A DNA stretch of 64,000 nucleotides from an uncultured Collinsella sp. (GTDB taxonomy: Bacteria; Actinomycetota; Coriobacteriia; Coriobacteriales; Coriobacteriaceae): the NCBI GenBank assembly GCA_934650095.1, contig CAKUFT010000001.1, positions 43,402 through 107,401 on the forward strand, read 5' to 3'. Position 1 is the stretch's first letter, and each line of letters starts with the position of its first letter. The translations under genes and the position numbers were made by a program. Of the stretch, positions 8,019 through 17,252 are shown piece by piece. The notes below the pieces were generated by a model that made no database searches, had not been told where the DNA came from, and worked only from the letters and a program-made list of their open reading frames with translations.

Positions 8019-9964
8019 TCGCCTCCCATCGATCCGGGCACGAGCTCAAATGCGATATGCGCATCGTCGCCCTCGCCCTGCGGCACGGCGCGTGCCACCA
8101 TGCCGGGACGACCGCGCCACTCGGCGCGGTGTTCAAACAGAAAATCGGAAAGCCCGTTAAGGTAGCCGCTCTCCACCAAGTTGCCAATGCCGCGGCCGCC
8201 CTTAGCCTTGACAGCATCCGTCATGGCAATGGAGTGCAGCAGCTCGCGGGCAGCGTCGGTCGCCTCAACCGTAATATCAGGCTGTGCCTTATGCACGTTG
8301 CGGTTAACGGCATCGATCTTGGAATTAAGGATCTGAAGTGCCACAGCATCGTCGATAAAGTTAAAGATCACCACGTTGTCGCCGATACGGCCCAAGAACT
8401 CGGGCTTAAACTCGCGATCCATCTCGGTGCGCACGCGCTCGCAAATCTCGTTATAGGGCGTGTTGGGCGCGATGGTATTACGTACTTCGTTGCCCTGGGC
8501 ATCGATCTCAATCTTGGAAAAGCCGATGTTGCTCGTAAAGAAGATGACCGTCTCAGAGAAGTACACGGTATTACCCTGGCCATCGGTCAGGCGGCCATCT
8601 TCGAGGATCTGCAGGAACTTGTCCATAATGCTGGGCGCGGCCTTCTCGATCTCGTCGAAAAGAACTACCGAGAACGGATTGGCCTTGACCGCATTGGTCA
8701 GCTGACCGCCCTCGGCATAGCCCACGTATCCCGGAGGAGCACCAAAGAGCTTTTGGTCGGAGTTTTCGGCACCGTACTCGGACATATCAAAACGCAGCAT
8801 GCTGCGCTCATCGCCAAAGAGGAGCTCCGTAATGGCCTTAACGATCTCGGTCTTACCGGTACCGGTGGGGCCGCTCAAAAACAGCACACCCTTGGGTTTA
8901 GAGCCAGACGAATGGGTGGCGCCCGAAAGGCCCATAACGGAGCGCTTGAGCACGGTGACGGCCTTCTCAACGGCCTCGTCCTGACCCTTCACGCGGCGCT
9001 TGATCTTTGCCTCGGGATCCTCTTCGAGCTTCTCGAACATCTGCTGCCATTTGTTCTCGCGAAAGCCGTACTTATACACGTCGACGAGCTTGGGAAGGAT
9101 GGCCTCGATGGAAGCCTCGGGGTTTTGCATGTCGCGCTGGTACATACGCTGCAACCCCTCGAGCTCCTTAACGCTCATGCCGTCGGTGGTATCGATAAAG
9201 CGACGCACCGCACGGTCATCGGAATCGGACAGCGCCTCACCAAAGCCAAACTTGCTTTGGATGTAGGCCTCGCGCATGTCACGATCGGGATGCGGCAGCG
9301 TGATAGTGCGCAGGAAGGGATTTTCCTCGATAAACCACACAGGCAGGTTGCGCACGTTATCCGTTACCAGAATGAGCGTGTTGACGGCCGTACGGTTAAT
9401 GAGGCGCGCCTTGCTAGCACCAAGGTACAGATTAAGGAAAAACTGCGTCTCGTCGGGCATAAGACCGGTCGATGAGGCAAGCAGACGCGACGCCATGTTG
9501 ACGATCACACAAAGCGGCTTGGCCTCGGTGCCGCCGTCGGGATTGTCGTTGTATTTCAGGCGCAACATTGAGCGGATGACCTCGCCGTATGAGGGCAGGC
9601 TCGACTGCTCGGTGGCATACGCCTGGCGGCCATCGGCGATGCAGGCGTTCGCCTCCATCATGCGATCGTCGCTCTTAGAAGCCTCGTCGTGCGCCAGCGA
9701 CACCAGACGTTTGCAATCGACGTTGCCCATGCTGCTCGAGAACAGTTGGATGGGGTCAAAATATGCCACGTTGTACTCAACTGAGCCATTGGCGTCTTCG
9801 AAAAGACCGCGCACAACCTCGGCGAGCTCCGAGAACTGAAGGCCGCCGTCAACCACATCGGGATACTTGTCATTCACGTTGCCCTCAAGGATAAAGAGGC
9901 TCTTCACCCCTTTAAAGTTGAGCATCTCGCGCTGCCAGGATTGACGCTCGAAATCAGTTGCCAT
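8009..9964 (-). CDS. Clp-type AAA+ ATPase with degenerate first AAA module
   Basis: This 651-residue protein has one active ClpA/B-like AAA+ module in its second half: Walker A GPTGTGKT (365-372), pore loop GAPPGYVGY (408-416), Walker B VVLFDEIEKA (433-442), sensor FFTSN (475-479) and a C-terminal ClpB-type small domain. The first 300 residues read like an AAA domain that has lost Walker A but keeps a sensor-1-like LILVTDN (197-203). It lacks the Clp N-domain and the ClpB middle coiled coil, so it is neither ClpB, ClpC nor ClpV. The role is probably ATP-driven remodelling of a partner protein. It sits in one operon with FHA, PP2C and kinase genes. Confidence 0.9.
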   Translation of the reverse strand: MATDFERQSWQREMLNFKGVKSLFILEGNVNDKYPDVVDGGLQFSELAEVVRGLFEDANGSVEYNVAYFDPIQLFSSSMGNVDCKRLVSLAHDEASKSDDRMMEANACIADGRQAYATEQSSLPSYGEVIRSMLRLKYNDNPDGGTEAKPLCVIVNMASRLLASSTGLMPDETQFFLNLYLGASKARLINRTAVNTLILVTDNVRNLPVWFIEENPFLRTITLPHPDRDMREAYIQSKFGFGEALSDSDDRAVRRFIDTTDGMSVKELEGLQRMYQRDMQNPEASIEAILPKLVDVYKYGFRENKWQQMFEKLEEDPEAKIKRRVKGQDEAVEKAVTVLKRSVMGLSGATHSSGSKPKGVLFLSGPTGTGKTEIVKAITELLFGDERSMLRFDMSEYGAENSDQKLFGAPPGYVGYAEGGQLTNAVKANPFSVVLFDEIEKAAPSIMDKFLQILEDGRLTDGQGNTVYFSETVIFFTSNIGFSKIEIDAQGNEVRNTIAPNTPYNEICERVRTEMDREFKPEFLGRIGDNVVIFNFIDDAVALQILNSKIDAVNRNVHKAQPDITVEATDAARELLHSIAMTDAVKAKGGRGIGNLVESGYLNGLSDFLFEHRAEWRGRPGMVARAVPQGEGDDAHIAFELVPGSMGGDWR

Positions 9965-9967
9965 GTG

Positions 9968-10564
9968 TTATACCTCCTTGGCGGGATATTCGTGGTGGTA
10001 TCGGTTAGCAATGCCGACGGTGTTAACAATGCCGTCTTGGACAAAGTTCTGAAGCTGACGAGGCTGCTGAAGATACTGGTCGTAGTCATCGTGTGGACGG
10101 TCGCTCAGATAGATCACGCGCTGGTTAGTCGAGCCGCGCAGCGCGCAGTCGGGCACGTTGAGCTCATCTACGTACGGACCGTCAATCAGCACATCGATGA
10201 GGGGCTTGAGCGTCTCCCACACGTCTGCGCCGATCGCTCGCGGCAGTTCTTCGAGCGTAAAGCCGGTGTAAACGAGAATGTCATCGTAAGCACCGCGGAT
10301 TGTTGCCAGCAGCTTCGCGAGCTCTGATGCCTGCTCGAGCGGATCTCCACCCGAAACCGTCAGTCGATGCACGCCATGTTCGTGCGCCGTATCGAGCAAC
10401 ATCTGCGCAAGCTCACCAACATCGACATCCTGCTCGGGCAACTGCATCCTAAGCTCGGGCGAGATGCATCCGGCGCAGCGCTTAGAACAACCGCTAGTCC
10501 AGATTGCGATGCGCTCGCCTGGCCCCAGGGAAACGACAGGCGCGAACATCTGGCTAACGAACAT
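9968..10564 (-). CDS. Small radical SAM protein, NrdG-like activase fold
   Basis: The 198-residue protein has the radical SAM cluster motif CSKRCAGC (Cys 26, 30, 33) and an SGGDP motif at 71-75, as in anaerobic ribonucleotide reductase activases and related glycyl-radical activators; it would bind one 4Fe-4S cluster and SAM. The reading frame continues upstream into the FHA gene, but the start is set at the ATG overlapping the FHA stop by 11 bp, which has GAGGA at good spacing. No nrdD or other glycyl radical enzyme lies nearby, so its target is unknown. Overlap with the FHA gene and 3-bp spacing to the ATPase gene make it a true member of the signalling operon. Confidence 0.85.
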   Translation of the reverse strand: MFVSQMFAPVVSLGPGERIAIWTSGCSKRCAGCISPELRMQLPEQDVDVGELAQMLLDTAHEHGVHRLTVSGGDPLEQASELAKLLATIRGAYDDILVYTGFTLEELPRAIGADVWETLKPLIDVLIDGPYVDELNVPDCALRGSTNQRVIYLSDRPHDDYDQYLQQPRQLQNFVQDGIVNTVGIANRYHHEYPAKEV

Positions 10565-11633
10565 CTGAATAATCCTCGCCGGGGTCGAGCGTACGATATA
10601 CGGCAGACGTGCGCGCGAGCGAACAGCCACACTCTTCACAGCCATCCCCGACCTTTGCGCGCTCATCGGCAACAAGGTGCAGACGGCCACACTCGGGACA
10701 CTCGACAAACCAGCCCTCAATGCCGGCAGACGGACTGGCAGCTGGCATGGCAGGTGCCGCAGCGGACGCGGCGGTCGCAGGCTGCGGCGCGACCGCCGCC
10801 TGAGCCTGCGTGGCCTGCATCGCAGGAGGCTCCTCCACGGCGACCATCAAACGCAGTTGGGCGAACTCCCCGGATGCAGCCGGGATTAGCAGCACATCAC
10901 CGGTATGGATCTGCTGGGACACGCCGGGAGCCAAATTAAGAATCTGGCCGCCGCGCATAAGAGCCGTTCCATTATTGGAACCCTCGTCGGCAACCAACCA
11001 CGCGCCCTGTTCAAAGCGAACGCTGGCATGCTGCCGAGATATTGCAAAATTCGACGCCATACTGGGAAACGCGTTGCGCCCAAGCACGGTCATACCCGTG
11101 AGACGCAGCTGCTCACCCATAGCTGGATCGGCAAGCGTAAGCACAGGAACCGCAGGAGTAGCTGCAGCATTCGCCATGGGTTGCGGCGCGGGCTGTGGCA
11201 TTGGCGCGGGCGTCGGCTGTGGCACGGCAACCGGAGCGGGCTGCGGAACGGGCATGGGGGTAGGCTGCGGCATCGACATGGCCGCGGGCTGCCGCGCGGG
11301 CGCAGGCATCGGTTGTGGGGTGGACATCGGTTGTGGCACGTGCGCCGGCTGCGGCATAGGCGCGGGTGCTGGCTGCGGCGCGGGCACGGGAACAGACTGA
11401 TACACCTGCTGGGACGCAGACTGTTGAACCTGTGGTGCACCACCCATCGAAGAAGTCGCAGGATAGACGGCGGGCGCTGGACGTTCACCGCTTGGTGCAG
11501 CGAAGTCTTGCACCGGAGCAGCAGGCGTCGACGGCACAGGTGCTACGCCGGCGGGACGCGGAGCGCCGCATTCCTCGCACATATCGCGCTCGTCATCATT
11601 ATCAAAACCGCATTCTGGGCATTCCCATGTCAT
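10554..11633 (-). CDS. FHA-domain protein with zinc ribbons at both ends
   Basis: The 359-residue protein begins with a RanBP2-like zinc ribbon (Cys 5, 8, 19, 22). A Pro/Gln/Ala/Met-rich disordered linker (about 30-160) follows, then a forkhead-associated domain (about 170-266; GR 185-186, SRQHAS 199-204, GSNNGT 218-223) and a second CPECG...CEECG zinc ribbon near the C-terminus. FHA domains bind phosphothreonine, so this is the expected reader of the kinases in this island, including possibly the ETVTV tail. It is cytoplasmic. Its stop overlaps the radical SAM start and it lies 3 bp from the upstream coiled-coil gene. Confidence 0.93.
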   Translation of the reverse strand: MTWECPECGFDNDDERDMCEECGAPRPAGVAPVPSTPAAPVQDFAAPSGERPAPAVYPATSSMGGAPQVQQSASQQVYQSVPVPAPQPAPAPMPQPAHVPQPMSTPQPMPAPARQPAAMSMPQPTPMPVPQPAPVAVPQPTPAPMPQPAPQPMANAAATPAVPVLTLADPAMGEQLRLTGMTVLGRNAFPSMASNFAISRQHASVRFEQGAWLVADEGSNNGTALMRGGQILNLAPGVSQQIHTGDVLLIPAASGEFAQLRLMVAVEEPPAMQATQAQAAVAPQPATAASAAAPAMPAASPSAGIEGWFVECPECGRLHLVADERAKVGDGCEECGCSLARTSAVYRTLDPGEDYSDVR

Positions 11634-11636
11634 GGT

Positions 11637-13169
11637 TTACCTCATTTCCCTTTGCTTGAGCTGACTTGCTTGACGGCGATTACGCAGGCGACGCTCCGCA
11701 TCTGCGGAAGGCGTGGGCGGCACGTAATCGTGCGGATGGATCTCGACGGCGGCAGCAGGATTCGCGGCCTGCGTGGTCAATCCTGCACCCTCGGCCGGAA
11801 CGGTTACGCCATAGGCTTTAAGATCCTCTTCGAACTGTTTGTAGAAGTCGCAGAACTCAATCTGGTCCCTATAGACCTTCTCGACAGTCGCTTGATCCTG
11901 CGGCTTCATGTCCTTGATGATGGTCGGATTATCAGGATCCTCAGAAAACTCCTCGGGGTTGGCTGCGACAACGCGGATGATGAGTCGATCTCTTTTCGTG
12001 CTGCGCAAAAGGGCGATGGCCTTGTTCTGCTTGGTGTCAAACATCAATCGCCAGGGCTTTCCCGAACCCTCCATAACGGCATAGCGTGTAACGTTAATAC
12101 CGCGAGCAGCCATGACCTCGTTGATAGAACGCTCGATATAGTCGTCTTTCATAGCATTGGCAAGGGCAGCCTCCGCTTCATCGTTTGCAGCATAGACATC
12201 TTCGATCTCGTGCAATTGCTTAAGTGGCAGACTCTTTCCGTAACGGTTGTTGGCGCGTTCGATGCGCGCACGATACTCTTCATAGACTCGGTGCCGTTCG
12301 CTCGATTCATACGTAGCGTTTTTTACTACGTATTCAAAATCATTCATCATCTTCATCGCCGCTAGGCGATCATCGACGCGCGAATTAGGCCCAAGTGCAT
12401 CAAAAGCGGCGCGAACGCTCTCAAACTTTGCAGAGATACGGTTACGAAGGGAAATATCGAGCGCTTCGTCCTGCATAAGCGGCGTAACACGTCCCGCCCA
12501 AGTCTCAAACGCGCGAGCCGCTTCTTCGAGCGACCCTTCCTCTTGTTTAGTTGTTGATTCGGTAAGGTAACGGAGTGCCTTCTTCAGGTCCACTCCGCCG
12601 CCGGGACCAACAACATAATTCGTAATTTCCGCGACATGCTGAGCGCGAAGCCGCTCAGCAGTCTGGATGGCCTCAAGTTGAGCTTGCGACTGCTGAACGA
12701 ACTGCTCTCTATGCGCTTCCGAAACCGTTGTGGGCAGCAGGGCGCTAATCTCCCCGAGCAGAGCCGGAATCTTAGCGCGAACCGTTTCGGCATAACGCAT
12801 GTTTACCGCTTGCATTCCACTGGGCATATTGCCCAATGCCTCTTGGGAAAAAGCCTCGATACGAGCGTTGATCAACCGATCAAAATATGCCGAAACCGAA
12901 CCATCGGTGTCTTCAATCTTAGAAAGTGCTTTGGCTTTTATCCCAGCTAGAGAGCTCTTATATGACTGAATGGCCGCTTCAACGCGCTCCCGCTCCAAGG
13001 CTATGGCCGTCTCAACGCGCTCCCGCTCCAAGGCCCTGGCTGCCTCAGCGCGCTCCCGCTCCCGGTCTTCGCTCCGCTGTGCCCAAACAAACTCATCCTG
13101 CTCTCGCGTGGTCATCTTGTTCCACTGTTCCCGCGTGATTCCATATGATGCGCTGAATGAATAGCTCAT
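11637..13169 (-). CDS. Coiled-coil protein of unknown function, first gene of the leftward operon
   Basis: The 510-residue protein starts at MSYSFSASYG, chosen because AGGGGAACGAT precedes the ATG; an upstream in-frame ATG lies beyond the operator region. Residues about 20-70 are a charged coiled coil with three near-identical ALERERVE-type repeats, visible also in the DNA around 12970-13060. The rest is mostly helical with Arg/Glu/Ala heptads and a compact C-terminal region containing a beta segment (MEGSGKPWRLMFD) and a disordered tail. No TM segment or catalytic motif is visible. As first gene of the FHA/PP2C/kinase/Clp operon it may be a structural or phosphorylated client protein (inference). 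Confidence 0.8.
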   Translation of the reverse strand: MSYSFSASYGITREQWNKMTTREQDEFVWAQRSEDRERERAEAARALERERVETAIALERERVEAAIQSYKSSLAGIKAKALSKIEDTDGSVSAYFDRLINARIEAFSQEALGNMPSGMQAVNMRYAETVRAKIPALLGEISALLPTTVSEAHREQFVQQSQAQLEAIQTAERLRAQHVAEITNYVVGPGGGVDLKKALRYLTESTTKQEEGSLEEAARAFETWAGRVTPLMQDEALDISLRNRISAKFESVRAAFDALGPNSRVDDRLAAMKMMNDFEYVVKNATYESSERHRVYEEYRARIERANNRYGKSLPLKQLHEIEDVYAANDEAEAALANAMKDDYIERSINEVMAARGINVTRYAVMEGSGKPWRLMFDTKQNKAIALLRSTKRDRLIIRVVAANPEEFSEDPDNPTIIKDMKPQDQATVEKVYRDQIEFCDFYKQFEEDLKAYGVTVPAEGAGLTTQAANPAAAVEIHPHDYVPPTPSADAERRLRNRRQASQLKQREMR

Positions 13170-13228
13170 ATCGTTCCCCTGATTGCCGACTTTAATTGAC
13201 CTATTTCTACCGCCGCTTTGCGCGATTC

Positions 13229-13240
13229 TGTTGCGCAACA
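13229..13240. promoter_or_regulatory. Perfect palindrome TGTTGCGCAACA, candidate operator site 1
   Basis: An exact 12-bp palindrome 59 bp upstream of the leftward operon start, paired with a second exact copy 35 bp away. The pair lies in the 160-bp divergent promoter region, the expected place for a shared regulator. Confidence 0.75.
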
Positions 13241-13263
13241 TTGGCGAGTGGCAGATTTGTCGA

Positions 13264-13275
13264 TGTTGCGCAACA
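13264..13275. promoter_or_regulatory. Perfect palindrome TGTTGCGCAACA, candidate operator site 2
   Basis: Second exact copy, 54 bp upstream of the rightward kinase ATG at 13330. A centre-to-centre distance of 35 bp would allow two dimers on one DNA region to cooperate. Confidence 0.75.
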
Positions 13276-13329
13276 GAAGACGGCACTCAACGCATATCCT
13301 GCTAATGGAAGAAAGGATGAAAGCGCGCC

Positions 13330-14577
13330 ATGACCGGATCCTACGAAGAAGTTCGACTCGTCAAATTTCATACGCCAGCACTGCTCTCCGAGCGTGAGCA
13401 GGCTGCGGCACGGCGTCGCTTTTGCACGCTTCTCGTTCCGCCGCAAAAGGGCGGCTTTGGCGGCAACGCTTATGTCCGCCGCGTCCAGAGCGGCGATCGC
13501 GCTTTTGAGCTCGCGCTTAAGATGCCGCGCCCCGATGCCCAGCCCGAGCAAGAACAGCTCAACCGGGAAACCCTAGAGGAGGAATATCGCACCCTTTCCG
13601 TCGTATCCAATCTAAGGGGTTTTCCCGATGTCTATGGTTTTGGCTACACGGCAGACGGAACCCCGGCGCTGCTTATGGAATGGGTTGACGGCGTCTCGCT
13701 TCTTGATGCACGGCCAGCCCTGAGCGATGGCGCTGAAACCTGCCCCGGCGATACCGTCGCCGCGCTGGGCCTGAGCGTACTCAAGATCATCTTGTCCACG
13801 CAATCGCTCGACACGCCCTTTGTCCACCGCGACCTCTCCATGCGCAACATCATGCTGCGTCACGATCGCATCCCGCTCGAGGAGCAGGTGTCGAGCGGCT
13901 ATTTTGACATCTGCCTGATCGATATGGGCAGTGCCAAGCTCGTTAAACCGGACTTTTCCTTTACCGTCGACGTCAACGCTTTTCGCGGCGCCACGCCGGC
14001 ATACGCGGCACCCGAAATGCTGGAGCGGTTTAAGGCCGACCCCGGTGCACGTGACAATCCCGCCGTCGACATCTATGCGCTGGGAAGCATCCTCTACGAG
14101 CTTTATTGCGGACACGCGCCCTTTGAGGCAGAGCTCAGACGCTCTGGAGACCACGCGCGCCTCAAGCGCACCGTGCAGTCGCAATCCCTTTCGCCCACAA
14201 CTCCCCGCGAGCAGGGCTTGGTCAACGCGATTATGGCTTGTTTGGCAGTCTCGCAAGACGCACGCCCTTCGGCAAATGAACTCGCGGCGCGCCTTGAGCC
14301 TTTCGCCCGTACGGGTGCTCCGCGAAAGCGCCGGCCTGTGGCGGATCGCGGCAGCGCTGCCGCCTTGGTGGACGTCACCGTCCCCATCCGCACGGTTGCA
14401 CAGGCGCAGCCCGCGTCTCGGCCAACCCCATCCACCGAGACCGTCCGCAGCGCCGAGTCCATGCGTCGCGCGCGCCTTGCTGTCAAACGTCAACGCACGA
14501 TGGCACTCACGATGGTGATCGTCGCCTTTGTGGTGATAGTGGTTATACTCGCCATCGCATCCGCCGGCATGCTTTAG
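13330..14577 (+). CDS. Membrane-anchored Ser/Thr protein kinase (PASTA-less)
   Basis: This 415-residue Hanks-type kinase has a glycine loop GGFGGNAYV (41-49), lysine 64, catalytic HRDLSMRN (166-173), DMG (198-200) in place of DFG, and an APE motif at 227-229. A Pro/Arg-rich linker leads to a single C-terminal TM helix (about 389-413), so it is a tail-anchored cytoplasmic kinase with almost no outer domain. It shares the unusual LRGFPxVYGxG segment with the kinase at 17253, so the two are paralogues. It is transcribed divergently from the FHA/PP2C operon across the twin operator. Substrates unknown; the FHA and zinc-ribbon neighbours are obvious candidates. Confidence 0.93.
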   Translation: MTGSYEEVRLVKFHTPALLSEREQAAARRRFCTLLVPPQKGGFGGNAYVRRVQSGDRAFELALKMPRPDAQPEQEQLNRETLEEEYRTLSVVSNLRGFPDVYGFGYTADGTPALLMEWVDGVSLLDARPALSDGAETCPGDTVAALGLSVLKIILSTQSLDTPFVHRDLSMRNIMLRHDRIPLEEQVSSGYFDICLIDMGSAKLVKPDFSFTVDVNAFRGATPAYAAPEMLERFKADPGARDNPAVDIYALGSILYELYCGHAPFEAELRRSGDHARLKRTVQSQSLSPTTPREQGLVNAIMACLAVSQDARPSANELAARLEPFARTGAPRKRRPVADRGSAAALVDVTVPIRTVAQAQPASRPTPSTETVRSAESMRRARLAVKRQRTMALTMVIVAFVVIVVILAIASAGML

Positions 14578-14623
14578 CCGGCGGCAATACCAAGGCCGGT
14601 CAATAGACCCCCCCGCATGAAAA

Positions 14624-14671
14624 AAGCGGTGGCGGACGCAGCTCTCGATAAAGCCGCACCCGCCACCGCTT
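14624..14671. terminator. Bidirectional intrinsic terminator between convergent genes
   Basis: A 12-bp perfect stem (14624-14635 with 14660-14671) lies between the kinase and the zinc-ribbon gene, flanked by A-runs on the left that give a U-run for leftward transcripts. Confidence 0.75.
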
Positions 14672-14693
14672 CACGCATCGCATACAGGCAGCA

Positions 14694-15938
14694 CTAGGAG
14701 ATCAAAAGCTCAAAGGAATCCGTAATGCGCGTTCCCATGTTAACGGCACCGTCCCCCGATTCGACCGTGGTATTCAGGTAGTACTTGCCGTTCTTCTTTT
14801 TTGGCACACCCGCTACCGTAAGGTCGCAGCCTTCCTCCTCGACGGGAAGCGAGAACTCAAAGCCCTTGTTCCTGACAAACGTTCCGGTGACGTCCGTATA
14901 GGTGCGATAGACATCACCATCGGACTGGGAGACGGTTTTTTCGGCGTTATAGGTATCGTGCGCATGCAGTGTGGCGGAAATATCCGCGACCGCTTCGCCG
15001 GAATCGCTGATGCTCTTAAAAACGATCACGAGGTCGTTTTTGCTCGCGCCGTAGCAAGTATGGCCCCAAGAGTTGCCCGTCTCCTTAAGCGCTCCCCGCC
15101 ACGTGGTGTTGGCAAAGCTCGTGGGCTTATCGATGTTGAGCTTCGCTGTGCTACCAGAGGTCGTGGTGGTCGACGAGGTCGCATTGCCCGTCGTGGAAGA
15201 GCCCTCGGCATCGGAGCTGGCGTCCTCGCCGTTCTTGCTTGCGGTCTTGAGCTCCGCCTTAGCATCCTTTAGATCTGCCTTGGTCTGGTCGAGATCGTCT
15301 TGCGTCTTTTTGAGCTCGTCCTTGGAAGATTCAAGCTGCTCCTTGAGCTTTTGGATCTGCTCGGTGTTTTGCGGATGGGCCAAACCATATGAGTAGCCCG
15401 CCCAGCCGGTTCCCGCGCACAAGGCGGCAACGACAATAACGCCGGCGGCGATGGCGGGCGCATACGACTTGCCCAGGCGCTTGCGCGCCAGCTTGTACTC
15501 GGCCTTGGCCGTCTTGAGGCTCTCGCGGTCCTGCTCGAGCTGCTCTTCCTCACTGAGCGGCGTAGAACCAAAATCGGCATGGTAGGCAGACTCAGTTTCC
15601 GCGTCCTCGATCGTAGTGCCAAAGTCTGACAGGGAATCGACTACACGCGTGGCGTCCGAATCGGATTCGGGCACAGCGAGCTCAGACGCGCCGGGTGCCG
15701 TCACCGGCTGCTCGTCTGCTTTCGAGGCAGCATCCGCCTTAGGCAACTCCACCGTTGCCGCCGTAGCGGCCTCGCCGTCGCGCCAAGAAAAGGCAGGGCT
15801 CTGCGACACGGTCTGGGGCGTAGTATAGGGATCTTCGGGGACGGGCGCAGTCGGCGAGGGCGTGGCAAGAGGCGATCCACACTCAGAGCAAAAACTAGCG
15901 TCATCGGGCAATAATGCACCGCAATAAGGGCATTCCAT
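14694..15938 (-). CDS. Zinc-ribbon membrane protein with extracytoplasmic coiled coil
   Basis: The 414-residue protein has an N-terminal zinc ribbon (Cys 3, 6, 17, 20), a disordered acidic/Pro-rich linker, a short amphipathic helix, one TM segment (about 159-187), a coiled coil (about 193-236) with KxDL repeats, a Ser/Thr linker and a C-terminal beta-rich domain (about 265-414). The ATG at 15938 is preceded by GAGAGG, and the zinc ribbon begins right after it. The zinc ribbon should be cytoplasmic and the C-terminal domain outside. It is divergent from the FHA gene at 16119 with a candidate operator between them, which marks it as part of the phospho-signalling module. Confidence 0.82.
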   Translation of the reverse strand: MECPYCGALLPDDASFCSECGSPLATPSPTAPVPEDPYTTPQTVSQSPAFSWRDGEAATAATVELPKADAASKADEQPVTAPGASELAVPESDSDATRVVDSLSDFGTTIEDAETESAYHADFGSTPLSEEEQLEQDRESLKTAKAEYKLARKRLGKSYAPAIAAGVIVVAALCAGTGWAGYSYGLAHPQNTEQIQKLKEQLESSKDELKKTQDDLDQTKADLKDAKAELKTASKNGEDASSDAEGSSTTGNATSSTTTTSGSTAKLNIDKPTSFANTTWRGALKETGNSWGHTCYGASKNDLVIVFKSISDSGEAVADISATLHAHDTYNAEKTVSQSDGDVYRTYTDVTGTFVRNKGFEFSLPVEEEGCDLTVAGVPKKKNGKYYLNTTVESGDGAVNMGTRITDSFELLIS

Positions 15939-16024
15939 AGGGCACAACCTCTCAAAATGTGTCGTTTGCAGCCATCCTGTAACTTGGCGTATATGCCCTA
16001 TAATGTCTCGATAGTTATGCAAAG

Positions 16025-16036
16025 CGTTGCGCAACA
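16025..16036. promoter_or_regulatory. Candidate operator CGTTGCGCAACA (one mismatch)
   Basis: It lies midway in the divergent promoter region, 86 bp from the zinc-ribbon start and 82 bp from the FHA start, mirroring the layout at 13229-13275. Confidence 0.6.
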
Positions 16037-16118
16037 TTTTTCGAGTCGGTACGCTTTGAGCGTAGCCATTTCCTATCATGTTTGCAGTACGTCATTAAAG
16101 TTATCTGGGGAGGCAGCC

Positions 16119-17081
16119 ATGGCGGCGGAAACACCGTGCTCGGTCCTCTACAACGACATCCGATCGTTCGGCGGTCTCAAGCATCTCGAGATTGCGCGAA
16201 TGCTCATTAACGGCAATTCGTATGCAGGCAGTACCCTGCTCGACAAATGCTCTACCAACCGCTCGTACCTCACTCGCTACATCGTCCACCGCGAGCCCGA
16301 TCAGTGTGCGCCAGGTATCTACAATGACCTTACCGTCTCCACACTCAACCTTGCCGCCGCCATTAGCAACAAACTCGGCGGAGGCGAACGCGCCTATCAG
16401 GAAATATCCGAGCATTACAGCGGCCCGGCGGCCCAAGGCATGATGTCGATTCTCGCAGATTATGACCTTGACGACCGCCTCTACGCCAATGCCTTGGGGC
16501 GTATCAACAGCTCCGATGACCACAACCCCCGCGAAAAAAGCACGCTCTTCTTGATGCTCTTTGTGGCAACGGGTGCACTTGCCGATCCCGTTCAAGGCGT
16601 GGCCACCGTCGAGCGCTTTTGCGACAGCAAGACGGGCGGGCACTTTGGCACCACCGAAACTACCGTCGGACGTGGCTTTATGGGCAGCCTGGAGCAGCCG
16701 CGCACCGTCGCCCCCAACCTCGGTCTGCTCAGGACACATGCCGACAACTGCGTCGACATGCAAATCCATTCCCTCACACGCGATCCGCGCGGCACCGTGA
16801 TTGGTTCTTTGCCCAAAACCTCGCCCAGCATCACCGATGTGGGCGCCGACGCATCGCGCGAGCATCTTCGCATTTGGCTTGAGGGCGAGCACTGGTACGC
16901 CCAGGGCCTTGGATCGACCAACGGCACAGTGCTCGAATCGGGCGCGGGCGACGGCGATATTGTGATTGAGCCGCCGCGCGACCAACGCGAGCCCGGCAAG
17001 ATCTATCCCCCGGTGGAAATCGAAAACAGCGACAGGCTCCATCTGGGTCTCTACACGACATTCCTTGTCATTGTGGATTAG
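16119..17081 (+). CDS. FHA-domain protein with novel helical N-terminal domain
   Basis: The 320-residue cytoplasmic protein carries a C-terminal FHA domain (about 218-320) with SREH at 246-249 and GSTNGT at 265-270, the residues that hold phosphothreonine. The first 200 residues are helical and match nothing I know; they contain a TTETT segment (178-182) like the phosphorylated TETTS of the mycobacterial FHA protein GarA. The start is the ATG after GGGGAGG; in-frame upstream ATGs lie across the operator. It is followed 171 bp downstream by a membrane kinase, so a kinase/FHA-reader pair is likely. Confidence 0.88.
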   Translation: MAAETPCSVLYNDIRSFGGLKHLEIARMLINGNSYAGSTLLDKCSTNRSYLTRYIVHREPDQCAPGIYNDLTVSTLNLAAAISNKLGGGERAYQEISEHYSGPAAQGMMSILADYDLDDRLYANALGRINSSDDHNPREKSTLFLMLFVATGALADPVQGVATVERFCDSKTGGHFGTTETTVGRGFMGSLEQPRTVAPNLGLLRTHADNCVDMQIHSLTRDPRGTVIGSLPKTSPSITDVGADASREHLRIWLEGEHWYAQGLGSTNGTVLESGAGDGDIVIEPPRDQREPGKIYPPVEIENSDRLHLGLYTTFLVIVD

Positions 17082-17252
17082 CGCGGGCGGTGATCGAAAG
17101 ACGGTCACCGCCCGTCTTTCGTCTTCTACCTTCTGCGTCGTAACCGACAATACTCAACGGCATACGTCGGCAGTGCGGCTATCATGGTGCTTTACCAATA
17201 GCCGCACTGCCGACGCATACGCGCGGCAACCCATGCCAGACAAAGGAACGCC

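Noticed and set aside
10565-10720. Upstream extension of the radical SAM protein
   Set aside because: The 52 extra codons lie within the FHA gene end and have no ribosome site; the ATG at 10564 has GAGGA at good spacing.
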